Positions 1 through 13,477 are shown, counted from the first letter of the stretch. The stretch is 64,000 nt of DNA from Carallia brachiata (GCA_021464245.1 JADCRB010000044.1:733830-797829); one strand, 5' to 3'. Translations and numbers: made by a program. The notes: generated from the sequence alone by a model not told the origin.

Positions 1-199
1 TTCATTCTAGTATTAAATATTTTAAAATTTTTTAATATAATTTAATATTTTTTATATTTTCACTTCAATTTTATAATTATTCGTTTGGTTCTAATTAAGT
101 CTTAACTTTTATAAAAATTGGTCAAAACGTTAAAAAAATATATTTCCCCCAGCACAACACACAAATAGAGTTAAAAAAATGAATTACATTATTAAAAAA

Positions 200-520
200 A
201 AAAGAGAGTGAAATAACCTCCTCAATTGTATTTCTAGCAACTTAAATGAAAACAATGATAAAGATTTCTTGACTGTGCTTATCCCTCCTTCCCCCAATCC
301 AAAAATTTTTGTCATAATTAGAAAAGAAATGATGAAAAAAAGAGTTGCTCACATGTGTTTATTAGATTTATATACAAAAATTGTTGACAAAAATTTTTCA
401 ATTGGGAGAAGGTGGGATAAGCACAATCATAAAATTTTTATCATTATTTTCATTTAAGTTGGGTAAAATACGATTTAAGAAGGGGGGGGGGACGATTTAA
501 GAGTGTATTTCTCTCTCTAT
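200..520. mobile_element. MITE-like inverted repeat
   Basis: The sequence from about 239 (caacttaaatgaaaa) reappears as its reverse complement ending near 463 (ttttcatttaagttg). The pairing continues inward for about 80 bp through matching gtgcttatccc and aaaaatttttgtca blocks, leaving only a short central loop. A weaker match extends outward to about 200 and 520, where the right arm carries a small extra duplication with a run of ten or more G. This is the structure of a hairpin MITE. No clean target duplication was found, so the family is unassigned. Confidence 0.6.
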
Positions 521-848
521 TTTTTCTGCCAATATATTTTGTGTTTTTAGCTGTATTTGTGTATCCATTGGGTGAAATACATTTTTTTAATCTTTCGACC
601 CATTTCTGTTAAGATTAAGAATTAATTAGAATTGAACATGTGGTTATAAGATTAAAGTGAAGATAAAAAAAATTACAAGACTAAATTGATAAAATTTTAA
701 AAAATTTAGGACTAAGATAAACTTTACGCTCATATTCTCACAAACGCCGATTTGAAAGCAAATGATCCGTACATACATCATACAAGTTGCAAAAGAGAAG
801 GGATCCGTACACGGACTCTCCAATTTTATGTTTATCATAGCTTAGGAG

Positions 849-1490
849 TAGAGGTATCAAAATCTGACCCGATCTGATAGGTTGACCCGAACCCACCCGA
901 AAAAATGCAACTCGAACTCAACCCGAATGATGGTCTAACCCGAAATGACCCGAACCCGAATGACCCAAAAATCTTTGGGTCAAACCCGACCCAACCCTAA
1001 CCCGACCTGTTTGACCCGAACTTTTTTTTTTTCTTAAGGGAACAAAAAAATAAAATAAAAAAATTTAGCATATTTTATATTATAAAAAGTATAGATTATA
1101 CTATTTTCAATATAAATCTTAATTATAAATTTTTTTAGAATATTTTGAGATTTTTTATACAGTTTTAAATTTTATTTTAATTTTTTAAAATATTTTAAAA
1201 GAAAAATTTTCAATTATTTTTCAATCATATGATTTTTTTTGTTTTTTAAGAATTTTTAGTAAAATTTTTGAAATTTTTAAATTTTTAAAATTTTTAATAA
1301 AAAATATCACGTCATCATTTTTGATGACGTGGCCAACCCGTGGGTTGACTCGAATCTGACCCAAACCCGAAGCGACCCAACCCAAAATGACCCGAAAATA
1401 ACTTGACCCGTAAGTAACCCGACCCGAAGTGACTCAAACCCGAAGTGACCCAACCCGAACCCAACTCGATGACCCGTTTTGACACATATA
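849..1490 (-). mobile_element. Non-autonomous hAT-like element, copy 1
   Basis: The ends are inverted: tagaggtatcaaaa on the left and, read in reverse complement, tatatgtgtcaaaa on the right. Both subterminal zones are rich in degenerate gacccgaa repeats and the middle is AT-rich with no coding potential. The flanking octamers cttaggag (841-848) and ctcagaag (1491-1498) match at six of eight positions, as an aged 8-bp hAT target duplication would. A near-identical-size relative in the opposite orientation lies at 29717-30352. Strand here is set arbitrarily opposite to that copy. Confidence 0.7.
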
Positions 1491-4400
1491 CTCAGAAGTG
1501 CCCTCCAGCTTCGATCAAAAAAAAAAAAAGTGCAGGGACTGACTAAAAAGTAGCGTAGTAAGAAGCATGTGAAGAGCATCTAATTTATTTAATAGTACAT
1601 ATATTATTTCTTTTGAATTAATATTATTTTTTATTAAATTACATCATATCACTCTCACTTTGTAGTCACAAAATATTTGCCTTTCTTTAATCACGTAGTC
1701 CCCTTGTCACTTTAGTCGAATTGGACAAATTTCAGGTAACTCAACCAAGCTAGGTATCATCTCTTGGATCTGATATTTATAATCATATGTTTAACGTTGT
1801 CTTCGAGCGAGCCTTTGCTTTTATATATATATATATATATATATACAGGAGTAAGTATTCAACCAACAAAAGTGCGAATTTGGAAGAAGAGTGCACGTTT
1901 AGCCTTTGCGAAGACTGATCCCTTGCATGCAGCTTTGGTCAACTTTTAGCAGTTGTACATGGTTACATCCTTATCTTAGATCAGGCGCTTTGCGGTTTTC
2001 GGCATGGATGTGCGTGCCAGTGGTTAAAATGTTATATATGATGTATTTTGAGATGATGCATTTTCTGAGTCTCTCAATAATTTAAATTTTTAAAATAAAT
2101 AAATTTTTTGAAGTGATCTCAAAATTTTATGTTTAAGCGGTTTTCTGTGGTTTTAAGCTCACAATATCAAAATTAGAATTATAAGTACATCCTATGTGAC
2201 TATTATTCATATTTAATTTTAAAATTTTATAGATATAGTGAATGTATTTTTTATTTACGCTTTTAACTCATTAAATTTTTGTATAAAAAATTTAGTAGGA
2301 TTTAATGTATGTTCTATTTTTTAAATTTCTCTTAATATTTTAAATTTTTTGGTTGAATGATTCGTTGAGACAAGTTATAATCTACATTGTGCACCAAGCA
2401 GGTAAGTGGACCACGGATTAGGTATCCTGGTTGACCTCATAGTTGGAACAGAAACTGAACTTGTGCAGATTAGATATGTCATGCATTCGTTAAAACGTAA
2501 ACCTGATATGGTGAAAACTTGCTCAAAAAAAAAAACGTGATATGGTGAAAACAGTCTTTTTGAAATTGAGTAACAAAACTGCCAAGTATGATACACATTC
2601 TTCTCTTTAATACTTACAAAATATAGTGGCTTATGTATCACGGGTGTCATTTATCTATGTGATAAAATTTTTTTGTCCACAAAATTCTAACATAATGATC
2701 TGTGTTCTACTTATTTAATTTTAAGTTTGTCCTTATCACTAATACTACGGATGATTATTATATGATCATATTTTTAATTATCAAGAAAAATAATAAAAAT
2801 CATATTAGAAATTTCATAATTTACACGAACCACATTTTCTTGTTAGAGCAAATGCACAAATCGAGGATACAGATGCATCCCTACGTGGTTGATGTCATAC
2901 ATCTCCCAAATCGTGTCCAACTAACTTTTTCAAAAAAAAGTTGAGTATTTACTTCAGATTAAAGAGCGTGTTCCTCAACTTTTTAGGTGAGAGTTCAACT
3001 CCCACTAACCTCATTCATTCCTTTCATTATATGATTAATAAGATTCCTTATAAATAAAAAAAAAAACTTTTTCAAAAATAGTCCAACTAGGGGATATACA
3101 ACATGATCTAAACTAGTTATAAACATGAAAAAATTAATAATTTTTTAAAAATCTAAACCTTAAATGTATTTAGTTCAATTCTAAACCTTGATTTTTTTTA
3201 AAAAAATAGTTTATATTTATAATTACTCTATAAGTATTTTCTATCTCCTAATTTTTCCCTCTCAAAAAAATATTTTATGCGCTCCTCGTACGTTAAGACT
3301 TGAGATATTATCATCTCAGGCTGTTATCCAAAGAACAAGAAATTTGTTTTTTTTGGTAAAAAGAACAAGAAATTTTTAGTTAGTGAGTTGGACCGTTATC
3401 AAAAAGCCTAAGCAAGACAAGGCCCATTCATATTTCGAAGAGAGGCCCATACTACAGAGAAAATCAGAAAGCTGTTATAAATATAGGCTTTTACCAGTAT
3501 CTTCGAGATATGTTAATAGGCTTTTACTAAATATGAAAAGTAGATCATAATTTTGGTCAAAAAAAAAAAGTAGAACATAATAATTTGTACCTGCTGGTAA
3601 AAAAAAGAAGAGTCCCATTACATAGCCAGAGGATTTGGTGGTTAGAATGTGGCCATAATGCAACCAGCGATACTTTTTGTGCAACAACAATCAAAAAAAG
3701 TGTAACAAAAAAAATAGTCTTATTTTTTTGTTACATATTTTAACGTTCTAGTTGCATAAAAACTGCTGCTGCCTCTGGCCATTAATAATTTCCTAAAAAG
3801 AGAAATAATTTTACCTATTATTATTATCTTTTATGTTTTCTGGAAAAAGATTCCACATGTCACCTATGAGAATGAGTAGGAGTTTTTTCCTTGTTTAATT
3901 GCACATATATTCTGTACAGTTATGGAATTGAATGATATCCTTCACTTTATTTCTATTTTGGAAGGCCAATAAATAAATACTGGAGTTGAACATAATACAT
4001 TCTCCCTATCGTCATATTTCCTTTTATTTGAGAAAAAAATTTTATCCGTTCACTCAACGGGGTTTTTTTTTTTTTTTGTTAATTAGCTCAGAGTCTCTAA
4101 CTAAGACTCAAATTTAACGGTGATAACTCTAATATTAATTGAGTTTTATTTCATTAATTACGTTTAGTTAACGAGTGTGTGCTAACTATGTTCAATTGCA
4201 TAAAATAAAAATAAAAATTATAAATTAAATTGTTAAACCGATCGAATTAACTCATAATTGCCAAGGACAATTTAATTAATTTTACTGTTATATTAATTTA
4301 ATTGTGATTTCAAAAATTTTCAAACTTCCAACCATAATCTAATTTGAATATAAAAACAAACTACACCAAATTGATTCGCATGCACTCCTAATAGGGCGTA

Positions 4401-4771
4401 CACATAGCATCTAATCCACCAAAATGAAAAATCATACGAATTGGAGACAGATGAGAGTGGGAGATTCTCTCGCACTCCTTGGGGCTTACACCTAGCACTA
4501 AAACTTGTACTAGACATAATCGAAAGATTGGGTTAGGATACGCCAAAATCAATTCAATCCACTACAAATTTGGTTATTTGACAATTATATACAATCTAAA
4601 CTACGTTTACGTAATGTGATTGTCTCATGCATCATATCAAGTCTGTGGCGTAAGTATACGGTATGTCACGACCAGAAAACAATTGCCTTGAATTTAGGCA
4701 GAAATAAGCCGATGCCATATGTGGCTAACTGGGTGCGCACAAGAAAATCTTGGTCCTCTCCTAGATATTTA
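1491..4771. other. Gene-free AT-rich interval
   Basis: No convincing coding region. It contains a (TA)n microsatellite at about 1821-1846. A short tRNA-derived fragment lies at about 2955-3066, with box-B-like gagttcaactccc followed by an A-tail after ttataaat. Scattered homopolymer A/T runs occur. All open frames are short and of low complexity. Confidence 0.5.
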
Positions 4772-6094
4772 GAGGGTGTTTGGCTCTGCCTTTTGTGGGT
4801 GCCTTTCAGTTTGAAAAAGTAGGGTCATAAGTGTTTGATAAAAAATTTGAAGGGATTACTGATTGCTGATCAGGAGTCCAATCAGCAGCTGTTTTGAAAA
4901 GTATGTTAAACCTACTTTTTAGAACCCTCAATTACTGATATAAATTATTTGGACAAAAATACCTCTTTTTAACTTTTTTTTTACGTTCGTTCTTCACGCA
5001 GTCCCTCTGGTGCTTTTTCACTCTTCACACGTCACTCTACTATTCGCTTTGGTGCTTCTCCACAGATTATCCTCTCAATTTCACCACCTCTTATCTACAA
5101 TTTAGCAACGTGAATTTGTTATCTTCTTTTCTTTCTCCTTTTCTTTCGTTCTCTCTTGATTTCTTTTTTTTTTTTTCTCTCGATAACTTCTCTACCGATT
5201 AGCATATGTTTTTTGTTTTTTTCATCAAATTATCTTGTTCGATAATAATGAGTATTGTAGAATTCATTGTATATTAATATAACAAAATTGCTACTAGCAC
5301 AAATAATCATTAGAATTAATCCATGAGATTCTCGATTTATACATAAACTGTTTTTTTTTTTTTATATGTCAAATTATCTTGTTTTTTTATCAATATGTAT
5401 GTTGCCTCGTGGTGCTCCTCTTGCCTTGATAGATTTATACATAAATAATGATGTATGTACATATTGGTGCTAAGAATGAATTATATTATTTTTGCAGTCC
5501 AATTGTATTTTCTGTAAAATCTGGTCTAGTTTTTTTCTAGCTGCTATATTTTTTGCAACCCAGTTGTATATACATATATGTTGTATGTTTTATGGGCCTG
5601 TTATTTTGTTTAGAAAATTAGAAAATCACCGATTACCCCGTTGGCTTCTTATTATTGATTTGTACTTCTGAATTTATCTATATTTTAAATTTTTTAATAA
5701 ATTAAAGTATTTTATTTAATATGTAAGAAATAATATTAAAAATAAGACAATATATTAGTTTCTATATGAAATTTCATTAAATATATTTCTTAAAGTTCTT
5801 TATGAAATTAATTTTTTTTTGCCTAAAAAAATAACTTATTGCATTAAGAAAAAAAAGATAAGAGCAATCAGCAATCAGCAATCGTTAATATAACCAAACA
5901 CTATAATTTCATTAAATACAAAATGGTCATTTTATAATTTGAACAACAAACAGCAAATATCAATATAACCAAACACTATAATTTCATTTTAGCAATCAGT
6001 AACAGCAATCCGCAATAGCAATCAGTAATCAGCAACAACAATCAGTAATTAGTAACAGCAACAGTAATAATCAACAGGTAAGCCAAACAGGCCC
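4772..6094. mobile_element. PIF/Harbinger-like non-autonomous element (1.3 kb)
   Basis: The ends are inverted: gagggtgtttggc on the left and, in reverse complement, gggcctgtttggc on the right. TTA flanks both sides (4769-4771 and 6095-6097), matching the 3-bp TTA/TAA target duplication of PIF/Harbinger and Tourist elements. Subterminal agcaatcagcaat repeats appear at the right, with complementary attgctgat at the left. A block around taaccaaacactataattt is duplicated near 5891 and 5968. No transposase frame survives. Confidence 0.65.
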
Positions 6095-6097
6095 TTA

Positions 6098-7942
6098 GTT
6101 AGAGTAAATTGAATTACCGTAACAAGCCAATTCTACAAGAATGAAAACATAAATTTATCACATTTAACCAATGAATTAACTGTCACTAATTCGCACTACT
6201 CATTTTGACTTTTATTAAGTATGTTAAATGAAGGATTGACAGTTAATAATTGCCAAAAATAAACAACCTAAAAAAAAATTGCATTCCATTACGCATTGTT
6301 TTAAATATTAAAATAATTATATAATTTATTTAATAATATTTAATAATTTTTTATTTTAATTTTAATTATTTAACGATACGTATCACTTTGTTTCTCTTTT
6401 GATCCAACCTAAGAAATTCTATCAAGTATTTCTTCAAAAAAAAAAAAAATCTAAAATCATAAACATGTACATATTTTATGCATAAAAGTATTCTTTTTTA
6501 ATGCATAAAAGTTTAAATCCTTGTAATCAACTTAATAAATTTGGTCAATTTAAAGAAATTTATGTCTAGCACTCGAGGTGATAATATAATTGGTAATTTG
6601 TTCGACATTTCTTGCTCTTTATTAGTTCAAGTTCAAATTGCCACACTGTTTGCTTTCACCTCCAACGAGAGGATTAGAGATGTCGTAGTGCAATTTTATA
6701 CTCTTATAGAGACTGTAAATTTCAAATCCATTAATACTATAATTTAGTTTAAAAAAATTAACAGCATATATTATAAAAATAATAATTAAATAAAAATAAT
6801 AATAAATGACTCTAAATTTATTCTCCAAATGAAATGTACGCTTCTTTTAGATTAAAAAAAAAAAAGAAAATTCATGTCTTGGTTGTAAAGTGAGATTTAA
6901 GAAAATCACATTTTAAATGTAAAATTTACTTTCCGCTCAATCCAATTCGGAATGCCCCTATTAACAAGAGACATATGGTCTTGGAGTCCCCAGAGGTCAA
7001 AGATTTGTTCACCGACCAATGGACTAGCTCTCAAACCCTAACGAGCTAAAAGCCACGTACATTGCAAAGGCCAAAGCAAAGCAATTGAAAAACATTATAA
7101 ATCACGGTTCTTGACTAGGTGTAAAAGAGTTCCTTTCATTTTCATCCAAGAATTACGAATTCGAACTCCTATTAAGATATCTTTATTAAACGTACATTTT
7201 CAAAAAATTCAATAAATTAAGCATATATTCTCAAAATTAGAGTTTACTCTTTTAATAAAACCCAATATTCTGCCAAATAGCATCATGTTATTTTATTTAT
7301 ATTTTTTACTCCATATAAACGGAAAAAAAATATTAAAAAAAATACAAATAGACACGTATGAATAAAAAGACGGTAAACACACAAAAATCTGTATAATTAA
7401 ATTATAAAAAATATATTAAATTTTTAAAAAATAAATAAATTATTAAATATATTTAAATTAATTACGTATTTATCTATATTCACATATAGATTATCATGCA
7501 GGGTACTCAAAACATTACAACAAAGCAAAGGCAAAAGCCAACCAAAAGGGTGGAGCGGTTTGAAAAATGAGAACCCTGTCCTTTTGCCACCGCTAGCTGC
7601 CTTGATTTTTGTTTTTTTTTTTTCCCCTTCAAGTGATTAATGTCTGAAAAACACTTCAGAATTTCATTTCTGTTCACGTGAGAGCATAGTTCTCCAGTTT
7701 CTCTCCCCACGAGACGCCACTTTTCTTTCTTTTATCTGTCATTCCAACAACCCAGGCAGCCAGGCACGCATCCAGAAACCACCACTCCATTTCCGAGACC
7801 CACTCTTTTACCCTCTTGCTCAACTCAATAATCAGATTTTCATTACATTACATTTGTTAGAGATCTCCAAACAAAACCGTTGTCTTTTTTTATTGATGAC
7901 TTTTGACTTCACTTCTGGTCTGACCCACCGTCGTCTCCATTC
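6098..7942. other. Intergenic interval upstream of the receptor kinase
   Basis: AT-rich to about 7500 with no supported gene. The last 450 bases become more C/T-rich, including long C+T tracts near 7740-7930, as expected for the promoter and 5' leader of the kinase gene starting at 7943. No unambiguous TATA box could be assigned. Confidence 0.45.
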
Positions 7943-9848
7943 ATGCCTGAACCAGCTTCTCCACCGCTGCTGCCGCCGCCACCTATCGTCTTTGTATCTT
8001 CTCTTTTTAGTTGGGTTTTTTTAGTGGGTGCTCACTTGTGTACTTCTTCAAACCCAAAAATCTCCTCCACCACCGCTACCAGATCTCCATGCGCTCCTTT
8101 CACATCCACTCCTCCTCCTTTTCCTTTCTCTTTTTCTCCTGGTTGTGGCCATCCATCCTTCCAATTGCAATGCCTTTCTTCTCATTCCGTCATTTCTGTT
8201 AACAACCTCTCTTTTGCTCTCCTCCAGTTCGAACCCAACTCTTCTTCTCTCCGTCTTTCAACACAACTTTCCTCCAGTATTCGTACTAATTGCTCTTTTC
8301 TCTCCATTCCTAGCCGATCTATCAATCTCTCCACCACCCCATTTCGGGTTTCCGATTCATACTGCTCTCGCCTCTCTGTTCTCCGCTCATGTTCGCCTCC
8401 GAATCTCCCCAACTGCAGCCATTGCTCCTGGGAGTGTAAGCTTATCAAGAACCCGATTCAGCTCCTCAACGGCTGTGGATCTACTCGCAGCCCTCTGTCC
8501 GAGCAGGGATGCCAATCTGACGTCTTGGAGTATCTCGACAATTTCTTGAGAATTGGGTTCCAGGTCGAGTACGATGAATCTCAAGACTCCTACTTTTCCA
8601 ACTGCAGAGATTGCAAGTCCAAGAATGGCGTCTGTGGGTACAATTCCTCGGACCCGGATAAGCATTTCATTTGTTTCCTGTCCAAAAGTCGGCTTTCGCC
8701 CGTCTGGATTCGCCATGATGATGCGGATCGAATCGCCATTTTGTGTGCAATCTTCACAGTTTTGTGCTTGCTACTTGTTGTTTTAGTTATTGCAGCTATT
8801 TTTAGGTCTAGGCGACTGAGATTACTGGCCATAGAAGAAGACCCAACAACGTTATTCCTCCGTAGACACCGCTCTGCTAGTCTCCTCCCGCCAGTGTTCT
8901 CCTACGAGGAGCTCGAGTCCTCCACCAACCGGTTCGACCCGAAGCTCAAAATCGGTGACGGCGGGTTCGGGTCCGTTTTCTTGGGTCATCTCTACGATGG
9001 CCGACTCGTCGCTGTTAAATATCTACATAACAATCACCACCACCACCACGCCGCCGCAGCCGCCAGCAGAGCCTTCTCTACAAAGTCGTTCTGCAACGAA
9101 ATCTTGATATTATCTTCAATAAATCATCCCAATCTCGTCAAGCTTCACGGTTATTGCAGCGACCCGAGAGGGCTGCTTCTGGTTTACGACTACGTTCCCA
9201 ACGGCACTCTCGCCGACCACCTCCACGGCCCGAAAAAGATGCAACATAAAGGGTCTTTGTCGTGGCAGGTGAGGCTCGAAATCGCTTTGCAGACGGCTTT
9301 AGCCATTGAATACTTGCACTTCTCCGTGCAGCCGGCGATCGTTCACAGAGATATAACGTCGGCGAACATTTTTATTGAGAAAGATATGAGGATTAAGGTG
9401 GGTGATTTTGGGCTTTCCCGGCTATTGGTTTTCGGAAACGTCGGATTTATCCGGGTACGTTTGGACCGGGCCGCAGGGCACGCCCGGGTATTTGGATCCG
9501 GATTACCACCGGTCGTTCCGGTTGACGGAGAAGAGTGACGTGTACAGCTTTGGCGTGGTGTTGATGGAGTTGATTTCCGGGTTGAAAGCGGTGGATCAGA
9601 GTAGGGACAAGACGGAAATGGCGCTGGCGGACCTGGTAGTATCCAAGATCCAGATGGGTCAGCTCCTTCAGGTGGTGGACCCAGTTTTGGCCCGTGACGG
9701 AGAGGCCATGGACGGTGTTGAAGCCATGGCGGAGCTGGCGTTCCGCTGCGTGGCGGCGGATAAGGACGACAGGCCAGACTCGAAGGAGGCTGTGGAAGAG
9801 CTGAAGCGGATCCGAACCCGAGCCCTTTCTGGTCCGCGGGTCGAATAG
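7943..9848 (+). pseudogene. WAK/LRK10-like receptor kinase, frame broken after DFG
   Basis: Single-exon transmembrane receptor-like Ser/Thr kinase. Residues of the first frame show an N-terminal hydrophobic leader (about 14-33), a GUB_WAK-type galacturonan-binding region (about 60-145, FPFSFSPGCGHPSFQLQC), a WAK-associated Cys segment (about 221-244, CRDCKSKNGVCGY), a membrane span (about 264-286) and the kinase: glycine loop GDGGFGSV, VAVK Lys359, HRD at 468-470 and DFG at 488-490. Soon after LSRLLVF, near 9431-9437, the frame shifts by a net one-base gain or two-base loss. The rest of the kinase (APE-like GTPGYLDPDYH, then KSDVYSFGVVLMELISG) continues in another frame to a stop at 9848. Read as is, the protein ends at 9538 after 531 residues without the C-lobe. 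A two-base error in assembly would restore about 635 residues, the family's usual size. Both halves are well conserved, so the break is recent or artefactual. LRK10L and WAKL subfamilies could not be separated. Confidence 0.8.
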
Positions 9849-11189
9849 CTTAGATTTCGGACCTGAAGTCAAAGGTTGTTCATTTGCTTTGGGATACGGG
9901 TGGGGCCCATTTCTAGTGGGCGAACACGTACTGTGGTCACTTGGTTGACCAGAAGTCAGATGTTTATTTTTGTGATGGGAAATTTGTGGATATTATTGAG
10001 TTTTGTTTTCTCAAAAGTGGCTTTTGTCTTTCGTTTTGTTTTTTGCTTTTCTGATGGGTCCCGCTTCTGGTCAAAATTTCTCCAGTTTCAGTTTTCGATG
10101 TGATGTAATGTAACAAGAGCATTGCACCAGGAAAAAGAATTGCTGAGATAATAGGCTTTGGCTCATTTGTACAGTTCCGTGCGCGAAAGAAAGGAAATTG
10201 GTTTGTTAAGAGTTAAGACTAGAAATCTTTTTTCTTTTGACACTTAACTGTGAGGGAGTGACCGGCACGTCATAATTTTAATTGTTAAATAATAAAAAAA
10301 TATATATTAAAGTTAAAAAATAAAAAATTAAATAAAAAATTAAATATTATTTTAATTAATTATTAATTTTTTTTACATATTCTATTAAATAAAAAAGATA
10401 CATGACTGACTATATTAAGTTGTGGTCAAATAATTTTTAAACTGATATTTTGTGTTATTAATAGTATATTTTATGTAATTATAATAATAAAAATTAATAA
10501 AAAATATTATTATTTTTTATAATTTATATTTTATAACTATAATTATATAAAATATGAGTTTTGTTGTATAAATCAAATGTCATTAGGATGCTGTTTGACT
10601 ATTTGTATTTGGCCATCTAATGGTGTTCTTTATTAAACGTATTTATATAATTTTATTTATAATTTTATTTATGTTAAAAATGGTGTGAATACAAGGAAGT
10701 GCCATGGTGACGTGATTATTTTCTTTTAATAATTATATGCACATTTTGTACATTTTATTCAAAAATTTTATTTGACATTTGTACATTGTTTGCTTTTCTA
10801 AAGCGTGGGTTTCAATTTTGATTCAGGACTTACAACCTTTTTTCTCTTTCGCTCGTTTCCATTCTGTCTATCTTTCGTGCTTTTTTAAAATGTCCACATC
10901 TGTTATCGAATGCAAACAATTATAAATATTTCGATAATATCACCACATTTCATGGTAATGTTGTGACTGTGATTGGCTATTAAAATGAATTATCAAAAAA
11001 AAAAAAGTTATTAAAATGAGATGCACATGTTGAAAGGCACCAAGCTGAATTGTATGAATGATTTAGGACATCGTATGGGGTTGTTAAACTAATTGTATGT
11101 CTGAAAATGGGTGGGCATGGCATGTGTTTAGCAAGAGAGATGGGATCAGGCAGAGAAAAGCTCTGTGGTCATGTCATTTGATAGAATTA
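9849..11189. other. Kinase 3' flank and AT-rich spacer
   Basis: About 250 bases of ordinary composition (probable 3' UTR) follow the kinase stop. Very AT-rich DNA follows to about 10800. No gene, RNA or element with defined ends was recognised. Confidence 0.4.
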
Positions 11190-11492
11190 GGGTCTATTTG
11201 ATTTAGTTCTTACTGTTTGTTATACTATTATTAATTAATGATTATTGTTAATTATTATTATTAATAAATAAAATGAGTTGATAGTTTTAATTAGATATCA
11301 TTACTCTTTATATGATAAAACGACTATTAAAAAAAAGTTAGGTAATCAACTTTATTTTAGTATAATTATCCATTTTAATCAAACAAAGAATAGCTAGAGT
11401 TATTTTTAAGAGGGTCTACCCAACGTTATTTCTACTATTTTTTAAGTTGTAAGATCAATCAGCATTTCTTAAAAGTTTAATCAAATACCCTC
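11190..11492. mobile_element. PIF/Harbinger-like MITE (303 bp)
   Basis: The left end is gggtctatttgatt and the reverse-complemented right end is gagggtatttgatt. TTA flanks both ends (11187-11189 and 11493-11495). The interior is AT-rich and non-coding. The TIR style and TTA duplication resemble the larger element at 4772-6094, although the internal sequence is unrelated by eye. Confidence 0.6.
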
Positions 11493-11495
11493 TTA

Positions 11496-12345
11496 ATTCC
11501 TCGTGAAAGAGCCTATCATGAATTCTTGATTTATTTCAAGTCACTGAAGTCTTTGAACACATAAAATGAGGAATTTTATGATGAATCAACTTTGATAAGA
11601 GCATGCAATTCTTTTTATTTTGTTTTATTTTATTTTTGTTATCGGAAAATCAGTAGCTGATTCATCTTCATTCCTCGCAGCCTCTCGAGTCCGATATTTT
11701 TGTCGTAAGCTACCATTTTCACCAGTGATTGCAGAATCTAGGCGCTAATTGCGGTGACTTCCTTTTTTTTTTTCCATTTTTTAATCGAAAAAAAATGTAT
11801 ATTAAAAATATATCTGTAATCATATCTGCAGATAAATATTAAAATAATCTCTTTTAAATTCTCAATTAATTATTATACAAAATATATTTATCATTCAAAT
11901 ATTAATAAAATCGAACAAATCTCTACTACTCTAAAACTTATGAATGCACTCAATCTTTTCTTCTACCCTCTATTGAACTAATATCGGCCAAGCTAATGAT
12001 TATTGCATTCGTGCGTGGTCCAACCAAAGCAATTGTCCAACCGGGTATCTATTATGACCTTTTTTGGATTGAATAAAGAACCTAAAGACAATCTTAAGTT
12101 CCCCTTGCCACTAAGCTGATCAATTATTGTTCAAATACTTCATCATTCATCTCGGATTGAATTTGATCCGCATATAGCACGCACACGGCCTAGATGGCAA
12201 AAAAGTTCAAGTCAGCCGCGATCATACCATCTAAACAAAAGTATGCACTTTCTTGCACCCCTGGCTCTATGAGCAGCAACCTTGGATACTTCCATGCCCG
12301 TCATAGAATGGCCCCTCTTCCTGAATCAATGATGCTTAAATTGTA
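11496..12345. other. Gene-free interval
   Basis: No supported gene. AT-rich to about 11900, then some 400 bases of more balanced composition (about 11940-12340) that has no extended open frame and no recognisable domain. It could be a decayed coding or transposon remnant. Confidence 0.35.
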
Positions 12346-12694
12346 GGGTTAATATTTTAATAATCATGATTTTTGTATAAATTAACAAATATAACTTTAC
12401 CTTCAAAAATTTACAATTTAAAGCTCTGTAGAAAATTTTTTAATAAATATACTACGCCATCAAGTTTAATAATCATTTTTGAATTTTAACTATTATGTTA
12501 TTATATTACATGTCAGCATTTAGTTCATATTATTACAACAAGTCATTATCTTTGACAAATTTCGTCCATTAAATTGGACAGAATGATAGATTTATTAGAA
12601 AATTTCTTTCCAAAGCTTAAATTATAAAAATTTTAAAAATAATGTTATATTTGTTAATTAACACAATGATCATGATATTTTAAGATATTAAACC
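12346..12694. mobile_element. Long-TIR MITE (about 350 bp)
   Basis: About 100 bases at the left (gggttaatattttaataatc, continuing through taacaaatataac) recur as an inverted copy at the right, reverse complement ggtttaatatcttaaaat through ttaacaaatataac. The short spacer between is AT-rich. No exact target duplication was found. The long arms suggest a Mutator-like or unclassified foldback MITE. The arms share a short theme with the element at 59757-60089. Confidence 0.55.
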
Positions 12695-13477
12695 AATTTA
12701 AAATGTATTACCTATGCATGTCTAGATATTAGGTGATTTTCCCAAGTAATTTTCCTGAAATACAAGGGAGTTCTATACCGACAAAAGAAAAACAAATCCT
12801 TAAATTTCAAAGAACAACTCCATTGAGAGTACCCAAAAGAAAACATGATAAATGCAGAAAACAAAGATCTAGGGTACATTTATAATTAACCCTCTATGCA
12901 CAGCTTTACTTAACTAGCAACACAGTCATATCCAATGTTATCTAATTTTTTTTATATTTCTGAATTCAATCATTAAACGACCTCTATCACATTTTAGAAC
13001 TCGTTAAAATTTCTTACGTGAAGCTCTCAATTTCTTTTTTATTAGATAAGACCCAAGAAAAAGTGATCGATTAAAAAAGATGTAATTGGAAAATTTGACT
13101 CTGCAATGGGGTTTTAATTATCTGTTGTCTTCAACAAATTTTGGGCACAGTATTCTGATTTCTCCAACACTGCAACCATGCAGCTCCGGGTTGAGGAATA
13201 CAGCGTGAACTGGAGTAACGTGTTCAAATTGACAAAACAGTAGTAGCAGACTAGTAGGGACAGCAAGCAATAATTGACAAAAACAGAATCGATACCTGCA
13301 TTAAAAGTTGCTTCTTCTTGCTTATCTTAGATATTCTACACAGAGAGCAAAGCTGCAGTAAAAAGAAATGCTGCACCCTAGTGTGTTTGGATAGAAGAGA
13401 AAAGTGGGGGAAGAACAGAAGAAGGAAGAAAGTTGTGTGGAAATCTCAAAATTGACAAAGAAAGAGAATGGGGTTAC

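Noticed and set aside
8028..8549. Long alternative-frame plus-strand open reading frame within the receptor kinase ectodomain
   Set aside because: Leu/Ser-rich shadow frame; the overlapping frame has the conserved GUB_WAK cysteines and continues into the kinase.
9410..9480. A short intron explaining the kinase frameshift
   Set aside because: Conserved activation-segment residues are encoded right up to and right after the break, leaving no room for an intron.
9447..9872. 141-codon minus-strand open frame
   Set aside because: It is the antisense of the conserved kinase C-lobe and has no domain of its own.
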